From assembly GCA_028293725.1 (NCBI GenBank), contig JAQGOE010000211.1, positions 1 through 64,000 on the forward strand: DNA of 64,000 nt. The letters run 5' to 3'. The stretch comes from Gammaproteobacteria bacterium (GTDB lineage: Bacteria; Pseudomonadota; Gammaproteobacteria; Steroidobacterales; Steroidobacteraceae). Below are positions 29,207 to 38,250 of this stretch, piece after piece. Under the pieces are notes generated by a model. That model had not been told where the DNA came from. It did no database searches and saw only the letters and a list, made by a program, of their open reading frames with translations. How positions within the stretch are numbered: the first letter of the stretch is position 1; each line of letters begins with the position of its first letter. The translations under genes and the position numbers were made by a program.

Positions 29207-29917
29207 TCAGCTGAGCCAGCTTACCACGCCCGTTCTGACATCGTGCATCGCCCCGACGATGGCCAACTCTCCCCTGGAGACTAGGGCGGTCAACAGCTCG
29301 CTGTGTGTTCCCAGCGCATCCCGGGAGTCGCGGACATTCTGCTCCGCGACGGCCTGAACGAATCGCTTGTCAGCCGAAGTCGCAGCGTTGTGTCGGGCAG
29401 CCACCTTGGAAACGCTGGGGCGGATATTCGCGAGCGTCGCGGTCAGGTTGCCGAGCTTCACATTATCGATTGCACCCTTCACCGCGCCACAATCGGAGTG
29501 GCCGAGTACCACGATGAGCCTGGCGCCGGCGACCTGGGTTGCATACTCGAGGCTGCCGGTGATGTCGGGAATCACGAAGTTGCCCGCGATTCGCACGGCG
29601 AAGATATCGCCGATGCGCTGATCGAACACGAGCTCCGGGGGTACCCGGCTGTCCATGCAGCCCAGAACGGCTGCAAACGGGGCTTGTCCGTTTGCCGTAT
29701 CCAAGACTTGCGTCCGTAGATCGCAATTTTCAGTTCGTCCGGCAACGAATCGTTCATTGCCTGTCTTGAGGCGCTCGAGGGCGAGCTGCGGTGTCATCGC
29801 GGACTGACGGGTCTTGGTGAAAACGGAGCAGGTCTCCTCGGCATGCGCGGCGGATGCGGATAGCATCACACCGGTGGCAAGGAGAAGGTCTCTGCGGGTA
29901 ATCGTGAATTTCTGCAT
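29207..29917 (-). CDS. Beta-class carbonic anhydrase with Tat signal
   Basis: This 236-residue protein interconverts CO2 and bicarbonate. The zinc-site residues C87, D89 and R91 (CMDSR) and H140 and C143 (GHSDCGAVKG) are all present, as is the EYATQVAGARLIVVLGH segment. The N-terminus carries a twin-arginine signal (TRRDLLLATG, followed by ASAAHA), so the enzyme is exported folded to the periplasm. It is transcribed toward the LysR pair and divergently from the AMP-ligase gene, with palindromic elements in the shared 294-bp intergenic region. Periplasmic beta-CAs are known, for example in pathogens and CO2-responsive bacteria; the role here is unknown. Confidence 0.93.
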   Translation of the reverse strand: MQKFTITRRDLLLATGVMLSASAAHAEETCSVFTKTRQSAMTPQLALERLKTGNERFVAGRTENCDLRTQVLDTANGQAPFAAVLGCMDSRVPPELVFDQRIGDIFAVRIAGNFVIPDITGSLEYATQVAGARLIVVLGHSDCGAVKGAIDNVKLGNLTATLANIRPSVSKVAARHNAATSADKRFVQAVAEQNVRDSRDALGTHSELLTALVSRGELAIVGAMHDVRTGVVSWLS

Positions 29918-30054
29918 GTTGGGATCCTCGGAAAACCGCCGCGACTGCTCACCCGGCGGCGTGAGGCGTCATAGTGGGCGAAGCGCCTGAACTGCGCCAA
30001 TAGGACTGCGATATGCGGGTATGCGCCGAAACGATGGCTGCGAAACAAACTCCT

Positions 30055-30124
30055 GATAGCTCGCGAGAGGACTCGCGACGGGGCCGGGCTGTCGGCTACC
30101 GGAGCTATCAATTTTCACGATAGC
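30055..30124. promoter_or_regulatory. Cluster of inverted repeats in the divergent promoter region
   Basis: Between the carbonic anhydrase and AMP-ligase genes there are three related half-sites: GATAGCTC (30055-30062), its complement GAGCTATC (30102-30109) and GATAGC (30119-30124, pairing with GCTATC across AATTTTCAC). A perfect hairpin CGCGAG-AGGA-CTCGCG (30062-30077) lies between them. Such spacing suits an operator for a dimeric regulator, possibly one of the nearby LysR proteins. This is inference from pattern only. Confidence 0.4.
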
Positions 30125-30211
30125 CCCTTTGCGAGACAGTATTTCTCATTCCGAGGCGGCTGCCTCAAGCTCCACTCGCGCGATATTTCAAGCTCGACAA
30201 GTGAGGCAACC

Positions 30212-31840
30212 GTGCAAACCGCAGCTGGACCGACCTATATTGAACGAATCATCGGACAACTCACTCGTGCCGGAAACCGTCGTCCGGTTTTGAACTGGCA
30301 GGGGAGAGACCTCAGCGCGGCAGACTTCCTTTTCTCGATATACACCTATGCCTGGGCTCTCTCGAGCCTGGGCATCGGCCGCGGCAGTCTGGTAGCTCTA
30401 CTCGCTCCCAATCGCCCTGACGCGATTGCTGTGCGCTACGCGGCACACCTGCTTGGTGCAGGAGCATGCTATCTATCGGCCCCCCGCTGTGCGGAGGCGC
30501 GCGCCCGGTCGATTCAGCAGATCGATCCCTCTCTACTGGTGATCTTTCCTGAAACGTTACATCTCCTGCCTACGGGAACTGGCATTAGAACGGTCGCAGT
30601 AGGGGACTGTGGGCCAGACGTGCCGCCGCTCGAGCAACTCGCAACTTCACAGCGCGGCGTAGTGCCCACTTGTCAAGCGAGACCGAGCGAGCTGGCAGTC
30701 GTTGTCAGCTCCGGAGGCACCACCGGCGTGCCCAAGGGCAGCTGTCGGAATTTCTCGAGCTACACGCGCATGGTCGATGTGCACAGCCGAGCTGATCGCC
30801 GCCAGCTCGTGAACGGTCGCCTGGCGTACCTCTCACAGGTTCTGGTTGATGTGACGTTATTGGGTGGCGGGTTTGTCGTACTGCGTGACGCCTTCGATCC
30901 GGCCGACACGCTAGCCCAGATCGAAGAGCAACGTATAACGGATCTGTTTCTCGTTGAACCACAGCTATTCGAGCTGATGGATCACCCCGACATCGAAACC
31001 CGAGATCTTTCATGCCTGCGATCTCTCGTGCACGTGGGGGCTTCCGCACCTCCCGCGCTTCGCCGGCGCGCGCGAAAGCGTTTCGGTGCGGTGATTGCCC
31101 ACACTTATGGAGCAAGCGAACAAGGCCTCGTCAGCCAGCTTTCTCCGTCCGAACACGACCCGAGCATCGAAGAGCGTTGGTCGTGCGCGGGCCGATTGCT
31201 TCCGGGCGTGGAGCTGCGATTGCGGAAATCCGATGGAACTCTGGCCGGTGCAAACCAACCGGGAGCCATCGAGGTGCGATCACCTGCAATGGCGCAGGGC
31301 TATCGAAACAGACCCGATCTCACGGTGCATGCATTCGCAGACGGGTGGTTTCATTCCGGCGACCTCGGCTTCCTCGACGGCGGCGGCTACTTGCACGTTC
31401 TCGGTAAAGCCGAAGACATTGCAATCGGTACAACAGGTCTCATCACCCCGACCGCACTCGAAGATACATTGTGTGGTTTGCCTTCGGTGAAATACGCGTT
31501 CGTCGTAGTGGACCAGGAGCTGGGGACTCGGACCGCGGCGGTTGTACCGTGGCCACGCTCGGCGGTCGATAGCGAGCAATGTCTACTGACGGTTAGCGCT
31601 GCTCACGGGACGGACGTGGCCGAGTCCCTGATCATTGTTGAGGTCGAGCGCTTACCGGTTACGGAGCAAGGTAAACCTGACCGGCAGATCATCCAAACGC
31701 TTGGGCGTTTGCATGGGGAACGAAGAGCCCTCGCACGCAGTCCCGCAATTTCCCGAGCGCACCCCGCGCCTGCCGCGCTGCGGCAAGAAAGTCTTCCCCT
31801 GACGGGCGTTCCGGTCATCACCCACAAGCCTTTTGACTGA
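30212..31840 (+). CDS. AMP-dependent synthetase/acyl-CoA ligase family protein
   Basis: This is a 542-residue adenylate-forming enzyme starting at GTG 30212, with GAGGCAAC upstream. The ATP/Mg P-loop A3 motif is SSGGTTGVPKG (residues 166-176). The A5-type motif is HTYGASEQGL, followed by WFHSGDLGFLD and HVLGKAEDIAIG; the last differs from the usual GRxKD. A C-terminal Lys lies in TEQGKPDRQ. It would activate a carboxylic acid as acyl-AMP and usually pass it to CoA. The substrate cannot be told from sequence. It stands alone, 145 bp before the efflux operon. Confidence 0.85.
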   Translation: MQTAAGPTYIERIIGQLTRAGNRRPVLNWQGRDLSAADFLFSIYTYAWALSSLGIGRGSLVALLAPNRPDAIAVRYAAHLLGAGACYLSAPRCAEARARSIQQIDPSLLVIFPETLHLLPTGTGIRTVAVGDCGPDVPPLEQLATSQRGVVPTCQARPSELAVVVSSGGTTGVPKGSCRNFSSYTRMVDVHSRADRRQLVNGRLAYLSQVLVDVTLLGGGFVVLRDAFDPADTLAQIEEQRITDLFLVEPQLFELMDHPDIETRDLSCLRSLVHVGASAPPALRRRARKRFGAVIAHTYGASEQGLVSQLSPSEHDPSIEERWSCAGRLLPGVELRLRKSDGTLAGANQPGAIEVRSPAMAQGYRNRPDLTVHAFADGWFHSGDLGFLDGGGYLHVLGKAEDIAIGTTGLITPTALEDTLCGLPSVKYAFVVVDQELGTRTAAVVPWPRSAVDSEQCLLTVSAAHGTDVAESLIIVEVERLPVTEQGKPDRQIIQTLGRLHGERRALARSPAISRAHPAPAALRQESLPLTGVPVITHKPFD

Positions 31841-31984
31841 CGACCTTTTCACGCGTAAGACTGTTGCATGCTGCGGCGCGCATGCAGTGGGGGGTCTATA
31901 GGAGTAGTTGTCCGCGCTCGGATGCCGGGTGTCACGCGTGGCAGTCAAACAATCCCATTCAATTTTTCCAGCTGGAGCAAAACC

Positions 31985-33133
31985 GTGCAGACAAGGTTAT
32001 CGGCGTTGATTGCCGTGGTCGCCGTGGGCGTCGCGCTGACAGGATGCAGCCACCGCCAGGCGCCTGCGGCGCAGGAGCCGTCTGCCGTGTTGGTCACCTC
32101 CGTAGTGCAACGCGATGTACCCATTTATCGGGAATGGATCGCGCAATTAAACGGCTCTGTGAATGCGCAAATCTCACCCAAGGTATCCGGCTACATCACC
32201 AAGCGAAGTTATCAGGAGGGCTATTTCGTCACCAAGGGGCAGATCCTATTTGAGATCGATGAGCGTCCACTGCGCGCTTCCCTGGATCAGGCCAAAGCAA
32301 CGGTGGCCGGTGCCGTGGCGAATCTGGGCAACTCGAAGCTCAACGTAGCGCGCGACACGCCGCTCGCGAAAGAGAAGGCCATTGCGCAATCGCAATTGGA
32401 CAACGAGCTGCAGACCCTGAAGGCGAATCAAGCGGCTCTGGACGCTGCGCTGGCAGAGCAACAGACTGCCGAACTGAACCTGGCCTGGACCAAAGTGCGC
32501 TCGCCCATCGATGGCATCGCCGGTGTCGCGGCCGCGCAGGTCGGGGACCTGGTCGGCACCTCGAACGTTTTGACCGGCGTTTCGCAACTCGACCCGATCC
32601 GCGCGTATTTCTCCATCAGCGAGAGCGATTATTTGTCGATCGCCCCGCGACTCAGCCTGGTCGTTCACAGCGAAGCGAACAGTGCGGTGCTCGGTGCCAC
32701 GGAGGCACAATTCATTCAGGCCAACGGCTTGCCGTTCGCCTCGCCGGGCCGCTTCGTGTTGGTTGGGCGCGAAGTCAACAACACCACCGGCACCATTCAG
32801 TTTGCGACCGAATTCCAAAACAAAGGTGCGCTACTGCGGCCGGGCGGATTCGGGCGGGTCCGCATCAGGATCGGCACCGAAAAAGACGCCTTGCTGATTC
32901 CGCAGCGAGCGGTCAACGAAGTGCAGGGCGAATACCAGGTGGTCGTGCTGAGCGCCGCGGACAAGGCCGAATTCCGTTCGGTCGAGGTGGGCGAACGCAG
33001 CGGCAGTGATTGGATCATTACCAAGGGCCTCAAGCCCAATGAGCGAATTGTGGTCGAAGGCTTTCAAAGATTGCGCAACGGCGTCCCCGTCGCGGCCAAA
33101 CCGTATACGGCGGCAGCGGCTGAGGCGGGCTGA
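31985..33133 (+). CDS. RND efflux periplasmic adaptor (membrane fusion protein, MexA/AcrA type)
   Basis: From GTG 31985 (GGAG upstream) the protein is 382 residues. It begins with a lipoprotein signal peptide and lipobox (VALTGC), which a longer start at 31868 would hide. The barrel-sandwich and alpha-hairpin regions are clear: GSVNAQISPKVSGYI, KGQILFEIDERPL, then WTKVRSPIDGIAG. It links the inner-membrane pump to the outer-membrane channel. The RND gene follows after 2 bp and the channel gene after that. It also differs in base use from its neighbours, with many CAATT/AATT words. Confidence 0.95.
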   Translation: MQTRLSALIAVVAVGVALTGCSHRQAPAAQEPSAVLVTSVVQRDVPIYREWIAQLNGSVNAQISPKVSGYITKRSYQEGYFVTKGQILFEIDERPLRASLDQAKATVAGAVANLGNSKLNVARDTPLAKEKAIAQSQLDNELQTLKANQAALDAALAEQQTAELNLAWTKVRSPIDGIAGVAAAQVGDLVGTSNVLTGVSQLDPIRAYFSISESDYLSIAPRLSLVVHSEANSAVLGATEAQFIQANGLPFASPGRFVLVGREVNNTTGTIQFATEFQNKGALLRPGGFGRVRIRIGTEKDALLIPQRAVNEVQGEYQVVVLSAADKAEFRSVEVGERSGSDWIITKGLKPNERIVVEGFQRLRNGVPVAAKPYTAAAAEAG

Positions 33134-33135
33134 TC

Positions 33136-36100
33136 GTGTCCACTTTCTTCATCAATCGCCCCATCGTTGCCATGGTGATTGCCATTTTAATGGTGATCGG
33201 CGGCGTGATTTGCATGCTGGGCTTGCCCACCGCGCAATTTCCGCAAATTGCGCCGCCCGAAGTGCAGGTAAAGGCCAGCTACGTCGGCGCCGACGCAGGC
33301 ACCGTTTCTCAATCGGTCGCGACCCCCATCGAGCAGCAGATGAGCGGCGTCGATCACATGAATTACATGTATTCGGTGAACGGCAGCAGCGGCTCGATGT
33401 CGCTGACGGTGGACTTCGATACCGCCACCGATCCGAATACCGATCAAATCCTGGCGCAAATGCGCACCTCGCAGGCGAATTCGCAATTGCCGTCCGATGT
33501 GGTTGGCGCGGGCGTCACCGTCAATAAATCCATGGGATCGCCGTTGATGCTGATTGCCTTGTACTCGCCAAAAGCGCAGTACGACAATGTTTTCCTGGCA
33601 AATTACGCCATCATCAATTTGAACGATGCGCTGACGCGCGTTCCGGGGATCGCCAATGTGCAGGTCTTCGGCGCCGGCCAGTATGCGATGCGCTGTTGGG
33701 TGAAGCCGGATCAATTGGCGAATCTCGGCATCACCATCCCCGAAGTGATCAGCGCAATTCGCGCGCAGAACACCGTCAATCCGGCGGGGCAAATCGGCAG
33801 CGAGCCGGTGCCCGCCGGGCAACAATTCACCTACACAATTCGCGCGCAGGGCCGTCTACAGTCGGCTGAAGAATTCGGCAACATCATCATTCGCGCGCAG
33901 CTGAACGGGGGCATCGTGCGTTTGCGGGACGTGTCGCGCATCGAGCTCGGCGCACAGAACTACAGCATCGAGGGCCGGCTCAACGGCAAGCCGGCCGCGC
34001 TGCTGGCGGTCTATCAACTCCCCGGTACCAACGCGGTCGATGCCGCCAACGGCGTGCGCAAGAGCCTGTTGCAAGCGAGCGCGCGCTTTCCGCAGGGACT
34101 GAGCTACACGGTGGCCATGGACACCACTTTGGCGGTGACGCAGGGGCTCAAGGAAATCGAGACCACGCTCCTCGAGGCCCTGGGTCTGGTGACCATCGTG
34201 GTGTTTCTTTTCTTGCAGAACTGGCGCGCGGCGCTGATTCCCTTGCTGGCCGTGCCGGTTTCGCTGCTGGGCACCTTCATGGTATTCCCGCTGCTGGGTT
34301 TTTCGATCAACACGCTGTCACTTTTCGGCCTGGTTCTGGCGATCGGACTGGTCGTCGACGATGCCATCGTGGTGGTGGAGGCCGTGGAGCATCACATCGA
34401 GAGGGGCCTGAGCCCGCGCGAGGCCAGCATCAAGGCCATGCAAGAGGTGTCAGGCCCGGTAGTGGCCATCGCGCTGATACTCGCCGCGGTGTTCCTGCCG
34501 ACGGCGTTTATTCCCGGGATCACGGGGCGTCTCTACCAACAATTCGCCGTGACCATTGCGGTGTCGGTCATTTTCTCCGCGTTCAACGCGCTGACTTTGA
34601 GCCCGGCGCTCGCGGCGCTGCTGCTGCGCCCCAGGAAGCAGCAGCGCGGGCTGTTGGGCGCCTTTTTTGGCGCTTTTAACCGCGGTTTCGCCAAGGCCAC
34701 CGATGCTTACGTCAACACCTCGGCGCTGCTCATTCGCAAGTGGACTCTGGGAGTCGGACTATTGCTGCTCCTGGTGGCGGCGGCCGCGCTGTTCGGCTCG
34801 CGACTGGCCTCGGGCTTCTTGCCGGATGAAGATCAAGGCTACGTTTTCGGCGCGTTGCAGCTACCTGCTTCGGCCTCCATGCAGCGCAATTCCGCGGCAG
34901 CGCGTGAAGTCGAGCGGGTGGTCATGCAAACGCCCGGCGTGCAGGACGTTTCATCCGTGATCGGATTCAACATGCTGAGCGGCGTGACGACCTCCTATAA
35001 CTCATTCTTCTTCATTACCTTGAAAAACTGGGGCGAGCGCAAGAGCGCCGCCGAAAGCTATCCTGCCATCAAGGCGCACCTGCAGGGCGCCTTGTCGAGA
35101 TTGCCCGCCGGCATCGCATTTATATTTCCGCCGCCCGCCATTCCGGGTGTAGGCAATTCCGGCGGCTTTAATTTTATTCTCGAAGACCGTGCCGGCAGCG
35201 GCTCGAGTTTTCTGGTCAAAAACCTGCAAGTCTTTTTGGAGGCCGCACGTAAACGCCCCGAGCTCGCCGGGCTCAATACCACGGCGCTTTATGGCGTGCC
35301 GCAGGTCTCCGTGGCTGTGGATAAGGCGAAAGTGCTGACTCAAGGTGTGAATTTGGCGGACGTCTACCAAACGTTGCAAACTTTCATGGGCGGCAGTTTG
35401 GTGAACTACTTCAACCGTTTCGGCCGCCAGTGGCAAGTGTACGTTCAGGCGGATGGTGCGGATCGCACGAAGGCAGAGAACCTAGGCGAGTTTTACGTCA
35501 AGAATGCGGGCGCGCAAATGGTGCCGATGAGTACGCTAACCGCCATCCAGCCGAGCTCCGGTCCTGAGTTCATATTCAAGTACAACCAATATGAAGCGGT
35601 GCAGGTCAACGGCAGCGCCGCACCGGGTTACAGCTCCGGCGAGGCGATGGCGGCTCTCGAGGCGGTATTTCACGAAACCATGCCCGCGCAGATGGGGTTT
35701 GACTACACCGGCATGTCCTACCAGGAACAGCGAGCGGCGCTCGGTGTGTCACCGGCAACGGTCTTTGCCATGTCTTTTGTGGTGGTGTTCTTGATCATGG
35801 CGGCGCAATACGAGAGTTGGTCACTGCCCTTCAGCGTCCTGTTGGGCACACCGATCGCGGTATTCGGTGCATTTCTGGCGCTTAACCTGCGCTCGCTCGA
35901 GAATAATGTTTACGCGCAGATCGGTTTGGTCATGTTGATCGGCCTGTCGGCCAAAAACGCGATTTTGATCGTGGAGTTCGCCAAAGCGGAGTATGAGCGC
36001 GACACGCCGATCGCCGCGGCGGCTTTGACGGCTGCCAGGCTTCGGCTTCGTCCCATTATGATGACGGCGTTCGCCTTTATCTTGGGCTGCGTGCCACTGT

Positions 36101-36297
36101 GGACTGCCTCGGGCGCAGGCGCCGTGGCACGGCGGGTTCTCGGCACCACGGTGATCGGGGGCATGCTGGCCGCGTCGCTCATTGGGATCTTCTTCATTCC
36201 GATGACATTCGACTTGGTGGAGCGTCTGGCGAATCGCAACAAGCCGTCCGCACCCAAGCTGCTCGAGCCCGAGCCGGGTAGGGCGGCGCATGATTAG
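33136..36297 (+). CDS. RND efflux transporter, HAE1 family (AcrB/MexB type)
   Basis: This is a 1053-residue inner-membrane proton/drug antiporter starting at GTG 33136. The twelve-helix layout with two large periplasmic loops is evident. The proton-relay residues D408/D409 (GLVVDDAIVVVE) and K940 (GLSAKNAILIVEF) are intact. Length and motifs match hydrophobe/amphiphile efflux pumps that export antibiotics, solvents or bile-like compounds through a tripartite channel. It is coupled to the adaptor (2 bp) and overlaps the outer-membrane gene by 8 bp. No dedicated repressor gene of the TetR type is adjacent. Confidence 0.96.
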   Translation: MSTFFINRPIVAMVIAILMVIGGVICMLGLPTAQFPQIAPPEVQVKASYVGADAGTVSQSVATPIEQQMSGVDHMNYMYSVNGSSGSMSLTVDFDTATDPNTDQILAQMRTSQANSQLPSDVVGAGVTVNKSMGSPLMLIALYSPKAQYDNVFLANYAIINLNDALTRVPGIANVQVFGAGQYAMRCWVKPDQLANLGITIPEVISAIRAQNTVNPAGQIGSEPVPAGQQFTYTIRAQGRLQSAEEFGNIIIRAQLNGGIVRLRDVSRIELGAQNYSIEGRLNGKPAALLAVYQLPGTNAVDAANGVRKSLLQASARFPQGLSYTVAMDTTLAVTQGLKEIETTLLEALGLVTIVVFLFLQNWRAALIPLLAVPVSLLGTFMVFPLLGFSINTLSLFGLVLAIGLVVDDAIVVVEAVEHHIERGLSPREASIKAMQEVSGPVVAIALILAAVFLPTAFIPGITGRLYQQFAVTIAVSVIFSAFNALTLSPALAALLLRPRKQQRGLLGAFFGAFNRGFAKATDAYVNTSALLIRKWTLGVGLLLLLVAAAALFGSRLASGFLPDEDQGYVFGALQLPASASMQRNSAAAREVERVVMQTPGVQDVSSVIGFNMLSGVTTSYNSFFFITLKNWGERKSAAESYPAIKAHLQGALSRLPAGIAFIFPPPAIPGVGNSGGFNFILEDRAGSGSSFLVKNLQVFLEAARKRPELAGLNTTALYGVPQVSVAVDKAKVLTQGVNLADVYQTLQTFMGGSLVNYFNRFGRQWQVYVQADGADRTKAENLGEFYVKNAGAQMVPMSTLTAIQPSSGPEFIFKYNQYEAVQVNGSAAPGYSSGEAMAALEAVFHETMPAQMGFDYTGMSYQEQRAALGVSPATVFAMSFVVVFLIMAAQYESWSLPFSVLLGTPIAVFGAFLALNLRSLENNVYAQIGLVMLIGLSAKNAILIVEFAKAEYERDTPIAAAALTAARLRLRPIMMTAFAFILGCVPLWTASGAGAVARRVLGTTVIGGMLAASLIGIFFIPMTFDLVERLANRNKPSAPKLLEPEPGRAAHD

Positions 36298-37663
36298 GCT
36301 GAGGTTCTGCGTCGGCGGCGCGGCACTGTGGCTGGCGGCTTGCGCGGTCGGACCCGACTATAAGCGCCCGGCACTCGATGTCCCCGCCGAGTTTCGCGGT
36401 GTGCCCGAGGCCCCGCGGCGCGCGGCGTTTGCGGACTTGCAGTGGTGGGCGATTCTCGAGGATCCGGTGCTGCAGAATCTGGTCAAAGAGGCGCTGGCGA
36501 ATAATTATGATCTACGCATTGCGGCCAACAAGGTGTTGCAGTCGCGCGATCAACTCGGCATCACTCGCTCGAGCCAGTCTCCCTCTCTCGGCGGATTCGT
36601 CGCGGCCGAGCGCGAGCGCGCGCCGCCCGTGCCGTCGGATCAGACCCTTTATAGCGGCGGATTGCAGTTGTCCTGGGTGTTGGACTTCTGGGGTCAATTT
36701 CGACGCGCCACGGAAGCGGCCCGCGCTACACTGCTCGCCACGGAATATGCGCAAAACGCGGTGCGCATTACGCTGATTGCGGATGTGGCGAGCGCCTATT
36801 TCCAGCTGCGGGCCTTCGACCAGGAGCTCGCTGCCTCGACGCGCATTCTACAGACCAACAGGGAAACGCTGCGGATCACCACATTGTTGGTCGACGGCGG
36901 AGCGAGCCCGATCACCGATCAACTTCAAGCCACACTGCTGGTGCAACAGGCACAGGCGCAGATCGCGCAGTTGGAGGAGTCCATCGCGCAGACCGAAAAT
37001 CAGTTGAGCCTGCTGCTCGGCAGGAATCCGGGCGATATTCCCCGCGGCATGAGCTTGGTGGAGCAGCCGCATTTGCCCGAGGTGCCCGTGGGTCTTCCCT
37101 CGCAGCTGCTCGAGCGTCGTCCCGATGTGCGCGAGGCGGAGGAGACGCTCGCCGCGGCCAATGCCAATGTCGGCGTGGCCAAGGCTGCCTTCTTTCCGCA
37201 GATCCCGCTCACCGCAAGTTATGGCGCAGTCAGCGCGAGTTTGGGGGATTTCCTGCAGCACTCCGCGAGCGCCTGGTCGGTCGCAGGCCAAGCGGTACAG
37301 CCGATCTTTGAGGGCGGTAGGATCAGGAGCGCGTACCGGCTGGCCTGGGCACAGCGCGACGCGGCGGAGCTCGCCTATCGGCAAAGCGTGCAGCAGGCAT
37401 TTGCCGATGTCGCCAACTCGCTGGTGGGCTACGAAAAGTCGCGCTCGTTGCGCCTCACGCTGGATGAGCAGACCGCGACCTATGCCGAGACGGCGCGGCT
37501 CGCGAACGATCGGTATCGGGGCGGCAGCACCAGCTTCCTTGAAGTGCTCACTACCCAGCAGCAGTACTTCACCTCTGAGCTGCAGTCATCACAGGCATGG
37601 TTTGCCGAGCTTCAGAACTACGTGCAGCTGTATCAAGCGCTCGGCGGCGGTTGGCTGCCTTAA
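36290..37663 (+). CDS. Outer-membrane efflux lipoprotein, NodT/OprM family
   Basis: The protein is 457 residues with a lipoprotein signal (lipobox LAAC) followed by the family start VGPDYKRP. Two repeated TolC-like halves are visible: helices near NYDLRIAANKVLQSRDQLG and near ERRPDVREAEETLAAANANVGVAKAAFFPQI. It forms the trimeric exit duct of the RND pump. Its 8-bp overlap with the pump gene indicates translational coupling. It closes the operon, and 587 bp without a gene follow. Confidence 0.96.
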   Translation: MIRLRFCVGGAALWLAACAVGPDYKRPALDVPAEFRGVPEAPRRAAFADLQWWAILEDPVLQNLVKEALANNYDLRIAANKVLQSRDQLGITRSSQSPSLGGFVAAERERAPPVPSDQTLYSGGLQLSWVLDFWGQFRRATEAARATLLATEYAQNAVRITLIADVASAYFQLRAFDQELAASTRILQTNRETLRITTLLVDGGASPITDQLQATLLVQQAQAQIAQLEESIAQTENQLSLLLGRNPGDIPRGMSLVEQPHLPEVPVGLPSQLLERRPDVREAEETLAAANANVGVAKAAFFPQIPLTASYGAVSASLGDFLQHSASAWSVAGQAVQPIFEGGRIRSAYRLAWAQRDAAELAYRQSVQQAFADVANSLVGYEKSRSLRLTLDEQTATYAETARLANDRYRGGSTSFLEVLTTQQQYFTSELQSSQAWFAELQNYVQLYQALGGGWLP

Positions 37664-38250
37664 TGCCCTAGGTGCTCGCTGCCGGTATCGCGGCGGGAGA
37701 CACAGCCACCGGACGCTGCCTGGGTGGCTCGACCCGGCCATACCGGGCGCAGATAGGCGTATACCGAAGGCCTATTTGTGCACTGGCCCTGGTTCGCCGA
37801 TCATCCCTGCCGGCCGCGATCGCGCGCCTGCCCTCACTCTACATGCGGCAACGTCGCGCTCGCCGTGATTGTTTCCTGCACGCCTGCGGAGAATCACTGC
37901 CTCGCTCCGGCGCTGTCAATATAAGCGCAAAGCACCTGCGCGCAATCACCTGCGCGCAAACACCCGCGTGCCAACCGAGCGCGCGTCTGTCAACTTTGCA
38001 TCGACCATGAAACCCGTTGTTGCCCGCGCTAAACAACAGCGCAGCACGTGGAAATAACAAATCCAGGCTAACAGGCATCTCCAGACGACATGGAGGTAGC
38101 CATCGACGGTATGGCCGATTCATTGACCCTGCCGACCTTCTCCTGCAATTTAGCTGACATCGAAGACGGCGGCGAGTGGTGACCATCAACACATCGCGAT
38201 AGCCACCCACTCGAATCGAATAAACAGTCAACTTTACTCGGAGATAAGCC
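37664..38250. other. 587-bp region with no convincing gene
   Basis: Open frames here are short and have arginine-rich shadow-type composition. A short direct repeat of CACCTGCGCGCAA occurs twice in a row near 37937-37970, and GTCAACTTT occurs near 37989 and again near 38227. The last 30 bases hold the ribosome-binding site (CTCGGAGATAAGCC) of the autotransporter. The region may carry that gene's promoter and 5' leader. Confidence 0.5.
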
